DNA of 64,000 bases from JACVRU01 sp040902725 (GCA_040902725.1 JBBDWU010000009.1:132176-196175); one strand, 5' to 3'. Shown: positions 1 through 8,286, numbered from the stretch's first letter. The notes: generated by a model from the letters alone, not told the origin. Translations and numbers: made by a program.

Positions 1-737
1 ACACGCTGGGCGTCGCCGCGCGACTCTACGCGGAGCACGACTTCCCGGTCGTCGGCGTCCCCAAGACGATCGACAACGACCTGGCCGCCACCGACTACAC
101 CTTCGGCTTCGACACCGCCGTGACCGTCGCCACCGAGGCGATCGACCGGCTGCACACGACCGCCGAGTCGCACAACCGGGTCATGGTCGTGGAGGTGATG
201 GGCAGGCACACGGGCTGGATCGCGGTAATGGCCGGGATCGCCGGCGGGGCGGACGTGATCCTCATCCCCGAGCAGCCGACCACGGTCGAGGAGGCTTGCC
301 GGGAGCTCGAGCGCCGCCACGCGCGCGGGAAAGACTTCTCGATCATCGTCGTCAGCGAGGGCTACGAGCTCACCTACGAGTCCGGCGAGCGCCGGCTGGT
401 GGCCCAGGGCGCCCCCGCCTCGGACCAGTTCGGCCACGTCCGCCTCGGTGGCGTCGGCGACGCGCTGGCGCGCGAGATCGAGGAGCGCACGGGCTTCGAG
501 ACCCGGGTCACGGTGCTCGGCCACGTCCAGCGCGGCGGCACGCCGACCCCGCGCGACCGCGTGCTCGCCACGCGCTACGGGCTCAAGGCCGCCGACCTCG
601 TTCACGAGGGCAAGTTCGGCCGCATGGCGGCCCTCCAGGGCGACGCGATCGTCGATGTCTCGCTGGCCGAGGCGACTGCGAAGCTGAAGACGGTGCCGCC
701 GGACTGGTACGAGGTGGCGCGGGCGTTCTTCGGCTAG
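1..737 (+). CDS. pfkA: 6-phosphofructokinase, 5'-truncated by the window edge
   Basis: Phosphorylates fructose 6-phosphate to the 1,6-bisphosphate in cytosolic glycolysis. The reading frame is already open at base 3. It shows the catalytic PKTIDND motif followed by TDYTFGFDTAV, then MGRHTGWIA and a GHVQRGG sugar-phosphate loop. The Lys before TIDND (Gly in E. coli PfkA) places it with the PPi-dependent or 'group III' actinobacterial enzymes. The second donor-deciding residue, in the GGDD/GGDG loop, lies upstream of the window, so ATP versus PPi cannot be decided. The C terminus is complete; its TAG overlaps the end of the converging TrpC-like gene by 4 bases. Confidence 0.93.
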   Translation, partial: TLGVAARLYAEHDFPVVGVPKTIDNDLAATDYTFGFDTAVTVATEAIDRLHTTAESHNRVMVVEVMGRHTGWIAVMAGIAGGADVILIPEQPTTVEEACRELERRHARGKDFSIIVVSEGYELTYESGERRLVAQGAPASDQFGHVRLGGVGDALAREIEERTGFETRVTVLGHVQRGGTPTPRDRVLATRYGLKAADLVHEGKFGRMAALQGDAIVDVSLAEATAKLKTVPPDWYEVARAFFG

Positions 738-1279
738 GGCTCGCCGACCAGCCGTCCCACCGTGGCGGCGGGCACGATCACGGCGTCCACGCCGGCGCGC
801 TCGAGCTCCTCGATCTCGGCGGGCCCGGCGACGGCGAGCTCCGCGATCGCAAGCTTTCCCGCCGGCACGTCGGGGAGCAGGCCCAGGACCTGCTCGAGCC
901 CGGCTCCGCGCAGCAGCAGGATCTCCGGGTCGAGACGCTCGAGCGCGAGCTGGAGCTGGTCCTCGTCGAGCACGGCGACGACGCAGTCGAGCCCGGCTTC
1001 GAGCGCCTCGCCGTAGGTGCGCTCGAGCCTTCCGTCCTCGGCTTCGAGCCCTTCGACTTCCACCACCCAGGCGTCGGCCTCTGAATCGGTCGCGGCTCCG
1101 AAGGAGAGGACGGGCAGTTCGGTCGCCCCCCGCAGTCCGGCGATGTCGCCGCGAACGACGATCCCCTCGGCGCCGCCCGACTCGGCGGCGCGCGCGGCGT
1201 CGGCGCCGGTGACCTCGGCGAGGAGCGAGATGCCGTCCCCTTCCGAGATGGCCTGACTGAAGCGGCGCTCGCCTCTCAT
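734..1279 (-). CDS. TrpC-like TIM-barrel protein, divergent and short
   Basis: The 181-residue product resembles indole-3-glycerol-phosphate synthase in outline. The N terminus has RRFSQAI followed by ISLLAEV, like the TrpC start where FSxAL precedes IAEVK. Near the C terminus the segment ELERAGVDAVIVPAATVGR mimics the AGVDAVLVGE phosphate loop. It is about 80 residues shorter than real TrpC, the catalytic Lys of AEVK is missing, and no trp genes are near. It may be a non-catalytic barrel or a decayed paralogue. The start is ATG. Function is unknown; only the fold resemblance is claimed. Confidence 0.6.
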   Translation of the reverse strand: MRGERRFSQAISEGDGISLLAEVTGADAARAAESGGAEGIVVRGDIAGLRGATELPVLSFGAATDSEADAWVVEVEGLEAEDGRLERTYGEALEAGLDCVVAVLDEDQLQLALERLDPEILLLRGAGLEQVLGLLPDVPAGKLAIAELAVAGPAEIEELERAGVDAVIVPAATVGRLVGEP

Positions 1280-1318
1280 CCGTCCGCGCGGATGCTATCC
1301 GAGCGCCGGTAGCGTTCC

Positions 1319-2830
1319 GTGATGCGCGTCGCCCTCGCCGCAGCCCTCGCCGGGGCGTGTCTCGCCGGCCTCGCCCCGGCAGCGACGATCGTCGGTGGCG
1401 CGGGTGGCGAGCGGCTCCTGGGCACGCCCCGCGCGGATCTCATCCTCGCCCGCGGCGGCCGGGACACGGTCGAGGGGCGCGGCGGCAACGACCGCATCGC
1501 CGTCCAGTACGACGGCGCACGCGACACGGTGCGCTGCGGGCCCGGACGCGACGTCGTCAACGCCGACCGGATCGACGTCGTCGCGGCCGACTGCGAGGTC
1601 GTCACCCGCCTCATCTCGCGCGATCCCTACACGGTTCCCGACGGGCAGCACGCCTCGCAGGCCGAGCCCGACGGGCTCGCCGTCGGCAACCGGGTCGTGA
1701 CCACCTTCCAGACCGGCCGGCGCCACGACGGCGGCGCCACGGACATCGGCTTCTCGACCTCGACGGACGGCGGCCGGACCTGGCGGGCCGGCCACCTGCC
1801 AGCCGTCACCGTCCATTCCACGCCGGCCGGCACAGCCTCGTTCGCGTCCGATCCGGTGGTCGCCTACGACGCCCGCACGGGAACGTGGCTCATCTCGACG
1901 CTTGCGGTCTCGGCCAGCCGCACCGAGCTGTACATGAGCCGTTCGGCGGACGGAATCCGCTGGGGCCGCCCCGTCGTCGCGGCCGTCTTCGACGGCACCG
2001 ACCTCGCCTACGACAAGAACTGGGCGACGTGCGACAACTGGCCGCAGAGCCCGCACTTCGGCCGTTGTTACCTCGCCTACACGGAGCACATCGGGCGGCC
2101 GCCGGAGCTGGCGGTGCAGACCTCCGACGACGGCGGCCGAACCTGGTCCCCACCGGTGCTCGCCGTGCGCTCAGCCGAGGTCGTGGGCGTGCTGCCGCTC
2201 GTGCGGCCGGACGGCGCGCTCGTGATCCCCTATCTCGGCCCCGGCGAGATGCAGTCGGTGCGGTCGCTCGACGGCGGCGAGACGTTCGAGGCGCCGGTCC
2301 GGATCGCGCCCTACGACTTCCGCCGGGTCGCGGGTGGAAGGCTGAGGTCGTTCCCGCTCCCGACGGCAGACGTCGACGCGGCGGGCCGCCTCTATGTGGC
2401 CTGGCAGGACTGCCGCTTTCGCCAGGGGTGCGGCGCGAACGACATCGTGCTCTCGACCTCGGCGAACGGAACTACGTGGAGCGACCCGACCAGGCTGACA
2501 CGCGACCCCGGCACGGCCTTCGTCCCCGAGCTCGCGGTGGATCGGGCAACGGGGCAGCTCGCCCTCGCGTACCACAGCTGCCCCTCGCGTTGCCGGGTCG
2601 ACGTCTTCCTGTCGACCTCCGAGGACGGCGGCACGACGTGGACGGCGCCCCAGCGGCTGACGGCGCAGTCGATGCGCTTCGAGTGGATGCCGACCACGAC
2701 GTCGGGCCGCATGCTCGGGGACTACATCGCGGTCACGTTCGCGCGCAACCGGCCGGTGACCGTCTACGCGCTCGCCTCCGAGACGCTCGGTGGGAAGCTG
2801 CGGCAGGCGATCGCCGCCACCCGGCGCTAG
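1319..2830 (+). CDS. secreted sialidase-like BNR-repeat protein with RTX-like N terminus
   Basis: The start is either GTG (1319) or the adjacent ATG (1322). An N-terminal signal peptide is followed by about 70 residues with glycine/aspartate repeats (GGxGxxRL, GRGGNDRI, CGPGRD) like calcium-binding RTX turns. The rest is a beta-propeller with at least six Asp-box (BNR) motifs, including STDGGRTW, SDDGGRTW, SLDGGETF and SEDGGTTW. The Asp-box is structural and does not prove sialidase activity; I see no clear catalytic arginine triad or Tyr/Glu pair. It is likely an exported or cell-surface glycan-binding or hydrolysing protein. Its TAG overlaps the stop of the VOC remnant on the other strand. 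Confidence 0.75.
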   Translation: MMRVALAAALAGACLAGLAPAATIVGGAGGERLLGTPRADLILARGGRDTVEGRGGNDRIAVQYDGARDTVRCGPGRDVVNADRIDVVAADCEVVTRLISRDPYTVPDGQHASQAEPDGLAVGNRVVTTFQTGRRHDGGATDIGFSTSTDGGRTWRAGHLPAVTVHSTPAGTASFASDPVVAYDARTGTWLISTLAVSASRTELYMSRSADGIRWGRPVVAAVFDGTDLAYDKNWATCDNWPQSPHFGRCYLAYTEHIGRPPELAVQTSDDGGRTWSPPVLAVRSAEVVGVLPLVRPDGALVIPYLGPGEMQSVRSLDGGETFEAPVRIAPYDFRRVAGGRLRSFPLPTADVDAAGRLYVAWQDCRFRQGCGANDIVLSTSANGTTWSDPTRLTRDPGTAFVPELAVDRATGQLALAYHSCPSRCRVDVFLSTSEDGGTTWTAPQRLTAQSMRFEWMPTTTSGRMLGDYIAVTFARNRPVTVYALASETLGGKLRQAIAATRR

Positions 2831-2958
2831 GCGAGGCTGACCGAGACGACGCCGTCGTCGGGCTCGGCGCCGGTCGTCCAGCTGAGCGCCTCGTAGAAGC
2901 GGCGCGACCGCGGGAGGTCGAGCACGCCGAGCGTGATCAGGCTGAGGCGCTGCTCCAA
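2827..2958 (-). pseudogene. truncated VOC (glyoxalase/bleomycin-resistance) N-terminal fragment
   Basis: A 43-codon frame starting at TTG 2958 begins MEQRLSLITLGVLDL, then PRSRRFYEAL. This is the first beta-alpha unit typical of VOC-superfamily proteins. It ends at a TAG shortly after the expected WTTGAEPDD segment, so roughly two thirds of a normal VOC domain is missing. It begins one base after the stop of the upstream aldehyde dehydrogenase-like gene, so it sits at the operon tail. Its stop overlaps the stop of the convergent sialidase-like gene, which may mark the breakpoint. Too short to form the metal site; I treat it as a remnant. Confidence 0.6.
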
Positions 2959-2959
2959 C

Positions 2960-3757
2960 CTAGACGCCGACGGGGTGCCAGACCGTCTTCAGCTCGAGGA
3001 AGGCCGCGATCTCCCACGGGCTCTGGACGTCGGCGCCGCCGCGGTGGATGCGCTTGACGTTCTCCGCCGCCGCCCGCTCCAGGTCTGGCCCTAGGCCGTC
3101 GGCGCCGGTGAGGTCGAGCGCGTTCACGTCCATGTGCGAAGCCAGCCAGGGCGCGAGCTCGTGCTTGTGGCCGGTGAGGATGTTGACGACGCCGCCCGGG
3201 ACGTCCGAGGTCGCGAGCACCTCGGCGAACTCGACCGCGGCGAGCGGCTGCGACTCCGAGGCTACGAGCACGGCGGCGTTGCCCCCCACCAGCACAGGCG
3301 CGAGGCGGGTCACGAGCCCCCCGAGCGCGGGCTCCTCGGGCGCGAGCACGCCGACCACGCCGGTCGGCTCCGGGATGGTGAAGTTGAAGTAGGGCGCGGC
3401 GACGGGGTTCGAGCCGCCGAGCACCTGGGAAAGCTTGTCGGCCCAACCGGCGTACCAGACGATGCGATCGACGGCGCGCTCGACCTCCGCTCGGCCCGAG
3501 CAGAGCTCCGCGAACTCCGAGCCCCGGTGCTCGAGCATCTCCGCCACCCGGTACAGCACCTGCCCGCGGTTGTACGCGGTGGCGGCTCCCCACTTGGCCT
3601 GCGCGCCGCGCGCGGCCTTGACCGCGTCACGGACGTCCTTCCGCGACGCCCTCGCCACGTTCGCGCCCTGCGCCTCGTAGGTGCGGCCGGACTCGGAGCG
3701 GGGAAACGCTCCGTCCACGTAGAGCTTGTAGGTCTTCCGGATCGGCAGGCGGGTCAT
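2960..3757 (-). CDS. aldehyde dehydrogenase-like protein lacking the catalytic domain
   Basis: A 265-residue protein resembling the N-terminal NAD-binding half of ALDHs: YVDGAFPRSESG, a region of KDVRDAVKAAR, YNRGQVLYRVAEML, then EPTGVVGVLAPEEPAL and VPGGVVNILTG. The usual F-T-G-S-T-x-x-G loop is replaced by DLTGADG. The chain then jumps to a short C terminus, so the catalytic Cys and Glu are absent. The start ATG overlaps the TGA of the full-length ALDH (ATGA), implying coupled translation and probably a role as a partner or regulatory subunit. It is about half the length of a normal ALDH. A similar second ALDH next to deoC is a recurrent actinobacterial arrangement, to my recollection. Confidence 0.75.
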   Translation of the reverse strand: MTRLPIRKTYKLYVDGAFPRSESGRTYEAQGANVARASRKDVRDAVKAARGAQAKWGAATAYNRGQVLYRVAEMLEHRGSEFAELCSGRAEVERAVDRIVWYAGWADKLSQVLGGSNPVAAPYFNFTIPEPTGVVGVLAPEEPALGGLVTRLAPVLVGGNAAVLVASESQPLAAVEFAEVLATSDVPGGVVNILTGHKHELAPWLASHMDVNALDLTGADGLGPDLERAAAENVKRIHRGGADVQSPWEIAAFLELKTVWHPVGV

Positions 3758-5229
3758 TCGAAGTCCAGGTAGGGCTCGAGCCCGTGCAGCCCGCCCTCGC
3801 GGCCGAAACCGGACTCGCGGTAGCCGCCGAAGGGGGAGGTCGGGTCGAAGCGGTTGTACGTGTTCGCCCAGACGACGCCGGCGCGCAGCTGCTGGGCCAT
3901 CCACAGGATCCGCGAGCCCTTCTCCGTCCAGACGCCCGCCGAGAGGCCGTAGGCGGTGTTGTTCGCCTTCTCGACGGCCTCGTCGGGCGTGCGGAACGTC
4001 AGCACGGAGAGCACGGGGCCGAAGATCTCCTCCTGCGCGATCCGGTAGCTCTGGGCGACGTTCGTGAAGACCGTCGGCACGAACCAGTAGCCCTTCTCGG
4101 GGAGCCGGCAAGCCGGCTGGAAGATCTCGGCGCCCTCCTCGCGACCGCTCTCGACGAGCTCGGAGATCTTGTCGAGCTGCGGGCGCGAGTTGATCGCCCC
4201 GATGTCGGTGTTCTTGTCGAGCGGGTCGCCGACACGCAGGGTCTCCATCCGCCGCTTCAGCTTGGAGATCGTCTGCTCGTAGATCGACTCCTGGACCAGC
4301 AGCCGCGAGCCCGCGCAGCAGACGTGGCCCTGGTTGAAATAGATGCCGTTGATGATCCCCTCGACGGCCTGGTCGAGGGCGGCGTCGTCGAAGATCACGT
4401 TGGCGGCCTTGCCGCCGAGCTCGAGCGTCAGCCGCTTGCCGGTGCCGGCGAGCTCGCGCTGGATTGCTTTGCCGACGTCGGTTGAGCCGGTGAAGGCGAT
4501 CTTGTCCGTGCCCGGGCTCTTCACGAGCTCGGCGCCCGTGCTCCCGTCGCCGGTGACGATGTTGACGACGCCGGGCGGCAGCTCGGCTTGGCGGAGGACG
4601 TCGCAGAAGAGGAGCGCCGTGAGCGGGGTGGTCTCCGCGGGCTTGAGGACGACGGTGTTGCCGCACGCGAGCGCAGGCGCGATCTTCCAGGCCAGCATCA
4701 GCAGCGGGAAGTTCCAGGGGATGATCTGGCCGGCGACTCCGACCGGGTGGGGCTTCCGGTTCGGGAAGGCGTACTCGAGCTTGTCGGCCCAGCCCGCGTA
4801 GTAGAAGAAGTGGGCGGCCGCGAGGGGCACGTCGACGTCGCGCGACTCCTTGATCGGCTTGCCGCCGTTCAGCGACTCGAGCACCGCGAACTCGCGCGAG
4901 CGCTCCTGGAGGATGCGCGCGATCCGGAACAGGTACTTCGCCCGCTCCGAGCCGGGCAGCGACGACCAGCCGTCCTCGTAGGCGGCCCGCGCCGCGTCGA
5001 CGGCCAGCGCGACCTCCGCCGGGGTCGCCTGGCCGACCTCGGCGAGCGGCTCCTCGGAAGCCGGGTCGATGGTCGTGTACGTCTCGGCCGGCTCGACCCA
5101 CTCGCCGCCGATGTAGTGGCCGTACCGCTCCTCGATCCGGACGACGTCGCGCGACTCGGGGGCCGGCGCGTACGACCAGTCGCTCGGGACGACCGGCGTG
5201 CGGTCCTGCCTGCGCTCGACGTCGCTCAC
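3754..5229 (-). CDS. NAD(P)-dependent aldehyde dehydrogenase
   Basis: A full-length 491-residue ALDH that oxidises an aldehyde to the acid. Visible are IIPWNFPLLM, KPAETTPL, the coenzyme loop FTGSTDVG, the catalytic Glu in LELGGK and the nucleophile in GHVCCAGS, with the C-terminal EEIFGPVLSVL and SPFGGYRESGFGRE. I place the start at GTG 5229, preceded by GGGAG at good spacing; GTG 5256 is an alternative. It follows deoC in the same orientation, so the substrate may be acetaldehyde or glyceraldehyde-type products of deoxyribose breakdown. This is inferred from position. Confidence 0.88.
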   Translation of the reverse strand: MSDVERRQDRTPVVPSDWSYAPAPESRDVVRIEERYGHYIGGEWVEPAETYTTIDPASEEPLAEVGQATPAEVALAVDAARAAYEDGWSSLPGSERAKYLFRIARILQERSREFAVLESLNGGKPIKESRDVDVPLAAAHFFYYAGWADKLEYAFPNRKPHPVGVAGQIIPWNFPLLMLAWKIAPALACGNTVVLKPAETTPLTALLFCDVLRQAELPPGVVNIVTGDGSTGAELVKSPGTDKIAFTGSTDVGKAIQRELAGTGKRLTLELGGKAANVIFDDAALDQAVEGIINGIYFNQGHVCCAGSRLLVQESIYEQTISKLKRRMETLRVGDPLDKNTDIGAINSRPQLDKISELVESGREEGAEIFQPACRLPEKGYWFVPTVFTNVAQSYRIAQEEIFGPVLSVLTFRTPDEAVEKANNTAYGLSAGVWTEKGSRILWMAQQLRAGVVWANTYNRFDPTSPFGGYRESGFGREGGLHGLEPYLDFE

Positions 5230-5251
5230 GGCGCGCTCCCACCTTCCACCC

Positions 5252-5271
5252 CCCACCCTTCAAGGGGTGGG
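5252..5271 (-). promoter_or_regulatory. hairpin between deoC and the aldehyde dehydrogenase genes
   Basis: A 7-bp perfect inverted repeat (CCCACCC / GGGTGGG, 6-base loop) lies in the 93-bp gap after deoC and just before the ALDH ribosome-binding region. It has no T-run, so it is not a standard terminator. It may be an mRNA-processing or stability element that changes the ratio of deoC to ALDH. Only the symmetry is seen directly. Confidence 0.3.
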
Positions 5272-5322
5272 AGCGAGGCTAGCGGCCAAACTGCGCCGGC
5301 CGTGTGCCGGATGTGCGCCAGC

Positions 5323-6261
5323 TCAGTCAAGGGTGAAGTAGTCGGGGCTCTGGTACGCCCCGGTCCGCTCCTTCCGGATCTGCATGAGCACGTCGTTCAG
5401 CAGCGACGAGGCGCCGAAGCGGTGCAGGTCGGGCGTCAGCCAGTCCGGCCCGAGCGTCTCGTGCACGAGCACCAGGTGCTGGATCGCCTGCTTCGAGGCC
5501 CGGATCCCGCCGGCCGGCTTGAACCCCACCTTGCGGCCGGTTTCGTCGTGCACGTCCCGGATCGCCTCCAGCATCACGAGCGAGACCGGCAGGGTCGCCG
5601 CGGGCGAGACCTTGCCCGTCGAGGTCTTGATGAAGTCGGCGCCCGCGGCCATGGCCAGAAGGGATGCGCGCCGCACGTTGTCGTACGTGCCGAGCTCGCC
5701 CGTCTCGAGGATGACCTTGAGATGCGTCTCGCCGCAGGCCTCCTTCACGCGCACGATCTCGTCGTAGACCTTCGCGTACCGCCCGGAGAGGAAGGCGCCG
5801 CGGTCGATGACCATGTCGATCTCGTCCGCGCCCAGCTCCACCGCCGAGCGCACGTCCGCGACCTTGAGCTCCGTCGGGTACTGCCCTGACGGGAACCCGG
5901 TCGCGACCGACGCGACCTTGACGCCGGAGCCCGCGAGCCTTTCCTTCGCGACGGGGACGAGGTTCGGGTAGACGCAGACCGCGGCGACGGGCGGCACCGT
6001 GCGGTCGACCGGGTCGGGACGGACGGCCTTGGAGCAGAGCGCCGCCACCTTGCCGGGCGTGTCGGCGCCTTCGAGCGTCGTCAGGTCCATCATCCGCACC
6101 GCGAGGTCGAGCGCCCAGAGCTTCGACTCCCGCTTGATCGAGCGGCCGGCCAGGGCGGCGGCGCGCTGCTCGACCGCGACCTGGTCGACAGAGCCGATCC
6201 GCGGCAAGCGCGGCTCGAGCGGAAGCTCGAACCCGCGCGGGAGAGCGGGCGCTTTCGCCAT
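5323..6261 (-). CDS. deoC: deoxyribose-phosphate aldolase
   Basis: Class I aldolase that splits 2-deoxyribose 5-phosphate into glyceraldehyde 3-phosphate and acetaldehyde in nucleoside salvage. The Schiff-base Lys is in DFIKTSTGK, the second active-site Lys in KPAGGIR, and the substrate region has VCVYPNLV and EIDMVID. The protein is 312 residues, longer than the ~250-residue bacterial norm because of an N-terminal extension and a longer tail, as in actinobacterial forms. Start ATG 6261. It leads an operon with two ALDH-type genes that could remove the acetaldehyde. Divergent from a small membrane protein only 13 bp away. Confidence 0.95.
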   Translation of the reverse strand: MAKAPALPRGFELPLEPRLPRIGSVDQVAVEQRAAALAGRSIKRESKLWALDLAVRMMDLTTLEGADTPGKVAALCSKAVRPDPVDRTVPPVAAVCVYPNLVPVAKERLAGSGVKVASVATGFPSGQYPTELKVADVRSAVELGADEIDMVIDRGAFLSGRYAKVYDEIVRVKEACGETHLKVILETGELGTYDNVRRASLLAMAAGADFIKTSTGKVSPAATLPVSLVMLEAIRDVHDETGRKVGFKPAGGIRASKQAIQHLVLVHETLGPDWLTPDLHRFGASSLLNDVLMQIRKERTGAYQSPDYFTLD

Positions 6262-6274
6262 GCTCTCAGTCTAG

Positions 6275-6619
6275 ATGCGCACCCCTGTTCTCGCGATTCT
6301 CGGGCTCGGCATCGCAGCGCTGTTCGCGTCCAACGTCGTCTCGCTCGCGGACGAGACCGGGCCTGCGATCTGGGCCGGCGCCGGCGCCGCCGCCATCGCC
6401 GGTGCGTTCGCGTTTCGCTTTCTCGTCGCCCGGCCGCCCGCCCTCCTGACGCGGCTCACGGGCAGGCGCGGCCTCCTGCTGCCCGTGGGCGCAGCCGCGC
6501 TCGCGTTCGTCGTCCTCAGCTCCTCCTCGGAGGAGGCCCAGCTCGTCTCGCTCGCGTTCTTCGCCGGCCTGCTCTCGGCCGCAATCGGCGCGTCAGCCCG
6601 CCGGCGTGGAAGGACCTGA
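6275..6619 (+). CDS. small hydrophobic membrane protein, unknown
   Basis: A 114-residue product with about four hydrophobic stretches (LAILGLGIAALFA, WAGAGAAAIAGAFAF, GLLLPVGAAALAFVVL, LVSLAFFAGLLSAAIG) separated by short loops, with an Arg-rich C terminus predicted to face the cytoplasm. No family recognised. It starts 13 bp from the divergent deoC start, so the two probably share a promoter region. Its 3' end overlaps the converging 65-residue gene by 27 bp. Confidence 0.6.
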   Translation: MRTPVLAILGLGIAALFASNVVSLADETGPAIWAGAGAAAIAGAFAFRFLVARPPALLTRLTGRRGLLLPVGAAALAFVVLSSSSEEAQLVSLAFFAGLLSAAIGASARRRGRT

Positions 6620-6790
6620 GTAGCGCAGCGGCAGGATGCGCCTCAATAGCTGCCGGCGGCGATCCCGCCTTTCCGTCTCGATCCGATTCCGCTCGCGCCA
6701 GCGGCCGACCACAACCTCGAACGCTCGGCGCTCTTCGGCCCACCTGGCGAGCTGCTCGCGCTCCTCAGGCGTCAAATTCCTCTTCGCCAT
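6593..6790 (-). CDS. small basic alpha-helical protein, unknown
   Basis: A 65-residue product rich in Arg and Glu (MAKRNLTPEEREQLARW, then RRAFEVVVGRWRERN), likely a single long helix or coiled coil with a short disordered C terminus. ATG start. It overlaps the end of the preceding small gene (6765-6908) by 26 bp, which suggests translational coupling. No known family. The sequence looks like real small actinobacterial proteins rather than a shadow frame, but the support is modest. Confidence 0.5.
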   Translation of the reverse strand: MAKRNLTPEEREQLARWAEERRAFEVVVGRWRERNRIETERRDRRRQLLRRILPLRYSGPSTPAG

Positions 6791-6908
6791 CGTTCTCCCT
6801 CAGCAGACGAAGGACGAGATCGAGCTTAGCGTCGATCCTCATTACGAACGTGATCAGCCCATTCACGACCTCACGCTCGAGCGGATCTGAGCCTCGCCCC
6901 CACCACAC
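6765..6908 (-). CDS. 47-residue acidic helical protein, unknown
   Basis: A short frame from GTG 6908. It starts MWWGRGSDPLEREVVNG and continues with FVMRIDAKLDLVLRLL and an acidic tail ending GEEEFDA. The amphipathic pattern, with conserved-looking D/L spacing, suggests a single amphipathic helix that could oligomerise. It overlaps the next small gene (start 6790), implying a two-gene unit. No Shine-Dalgarno is evident, so it may be leaderless. It is not a recognised family; the protein-like residue pattern is the main argument. Confidence 0.45.
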   Translation of the reverse strand: MWWGRGSDPLEREVVNGLITFVMRIDAKLDLVLRLLRENDGEEEFDA

Positions 6909-7066
6909 GAACCAATTGTCAGTCGACGAACGGGGACCGGCAAGACGCTCTCCGAGACATGTCTGCCGCGCCGGACCTCGTCAGGCGTGCTGCCAGCGAT
7001 GTGGCTGGTCTTCTTCGGGCTCGTGTTGATCGTGCTCGGCGGGCTGAGCGGAATTGGGCCGGCTGA

Positions 7067-7927
7067 CTAGATCCCGAGCCGCTCCAGGGTCGCCTCGTCG
7101 CGCCGCCAGCGCGGCTTGACCTTCACCTGCAGCTCGAGGAACACGTGGCGGCCGAGCAGCTGCTCGATCTCCGGCCGCGCGAGGGTGCCGATCCGTTTGA
7201 TCATCTGCCCGCCCTTGCCGACCAGGATCTGCTTCTGCGAGTCGGTCTCGACGTAGAGCGTCGCGCGCACCGCCTGCTCGGCGAGCTCCTCCACCTCGAC
7301 CATGACCGCGTGCGGTACCTCCTCGCGCGTGAGCCCGAGCGCCTTCTCCCGCACGAGCTCGGCCACCTGCGTCTCCAGCGACAGGTCGCTGCGCTGCTCG
7401 GCCGGGAAGTAGAGCGGCCCCTCCGGCAGCAGCCCGACCAGCTCGGCCTTGAGCTCGTCCACCCCGTCCCCGGTCAGTCCGCTCACCGGATGGAGCGCGT
7501 GGAACGGGCCGAGCGCCGCGGCGGTCTGCATCTGGGTCGCGATGTGGCCGGGCTTGAGGCGGTCGACCTTGGTGAGCGCGATCACCACCGGCACCTCGCG
7601 GGCGAACACGCGCTGCGCGACGAAGCGGTCGCCGGCGCCGATCCGTTCCCGGCAGTCGAGCACCAGCAGCACGGCGTCCACGTCCTCGAAGGACGCATCG
7701 ACCGTCCGCTGCATGTGCTCGGTGAGCGGGTCGCGCGGACGCTGAAAGCCGGGCAGGTCGGCCAGCACCAGCTGGTAGTCGTCGCCGGTGGCAACGCCGA
7801 AGATGCGCCGCCGCGTCGTCTGCGGCTTGTCGGAGACGATCGCCACCTTGCCGCCGCAGAGTGCGTTCACGAGCGTCGACTTGCCGACGTTCGGGCGGCC
7901 CGCGACCGCCACGAACCCCGACCTCAC
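7067..7927 (-). CDS. era: GTPase Era
   Basis: Era binds the 3' end of 16S rRNA and assists 30S maturation. G1 is GRPNVGKST, the switch region has KPQTTRRRIFGV, G3 is DLPGF and G4 is TKVD. The C-terminal KH domain carries ILVGKGGQMIKRIG and ends with LQVKVKPRWRRDE. I choose GTG 7927, giving 286 residues and a GTGA overlap with the cdd stop; a longer frame upstream is only cdd antisense-frame sequence. It is the last gene of the long murJ-to-era operon, next to ybeY, a common pairing in ribosome assembly. Confidence 0.96.
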   Translation of the reverse strand: MRSGFVAVAGRPNVGKSTLVNALCGGKVAIVSDKPQTTRRRIFGVATGDDYQLVLADLPGFQRPRDPLTEHMQRTVDASFEDVDAVLLVLDCRERIGAGDRFVAQRVFAREVPVVIALTKVDRLKPGHIATQMQTAAALGPFHALHPVSGLTGDGVDELKAELVGLLPEGPLYFPAEQRSDLSLETQVAELVREKALGLTREEVPHAVMVEVEELAEQAVRATLYVETDSQKQILVGKGGQMIKRIGTLARPEIEQLLGRHVFLELQVKVKPRWRRDEATLERLGI

Positions 7928-8286
7928 TCGAAGTCCCAGGTATCCGGCAGCAGCTCGGCGGGCGTGGTAGTGACGACCTCGCCGTTCGCCCGCAGGTACG
8001 AGACCTCGCCGACGCGGAACTCGTGGAGCCACTGGCGGCAGCCGCCGCAGGGGGAGGCCGTCATCCCGATCGCCTCGATGTCGCCTGGGCCGTAGCCCGC
8101 CGAGACCGCCGCGACGATCGCCGAGCGCTCCGCGCAGACACCCAGCGGATAGGCGGCGTTTTCGACGTTCACGCCCTCGAAGAGCTTCCCGTCCCGCGTC
8201 CGCACGACCGCGCCGACGAGGTAGTTGGAGTACGGCGCGTAGGCCCGCGCCGCGACCGCCTGCGCGCGCTCCACCAGCTCGTTCAC
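7924..8286 (-). CDS. cdd: cytidine deaminase
   Basis: Hydrolyses cytidine and deoxycytidine to uridine in pyrimidine salvage. The zinc ligands and catalytic Glu are in CAERSAI, with the second zinc motif PCGGCRQ. The N terminus has YAPYSNYLVGA and the substrate loop GVNVENAAYP. At 120 residues it is the short homotetrameric type. Start ATG 8286 overlaps the stop of the kinase/PAP2 gene (ATGA); its own stop overlaps the era start (GTGA). The arrangement dgkA-cdd-era is widespread in Gram-positive bacteria. Confidence 0.95.
   Translation of the reverse strand: MNELVERAQAVAARAYAPYSNYLVGAVVRTRDGKLFEGVNVENAAYPLGVCAERSAIVAAVSAGYGPGDIEAIGMTASPCGGCRQWLHEFRVGEVSYLRANGEVVTTTPAELLPDTWDFE

Noticed and set aside
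2960..5263. A single 767-codon frame covering both aldehyde dehydrogenase genes
   Set aside because: Only its C-terminal third is protein-like; the first part is an out-of-frame shadow of the full-length dehydrogenase, which overlaps the second gene by ATGA.
6999..7070. 23-codon hydrophobic ORF (MWLVFFGLVLIVLGG...) ending inside the era stop
   Set aside because: No ribosome-binding site or promoter and no coupling to another gene; could be chance in a GC-rich gap. The rest of 6909-7066 holds nothing I recognise.
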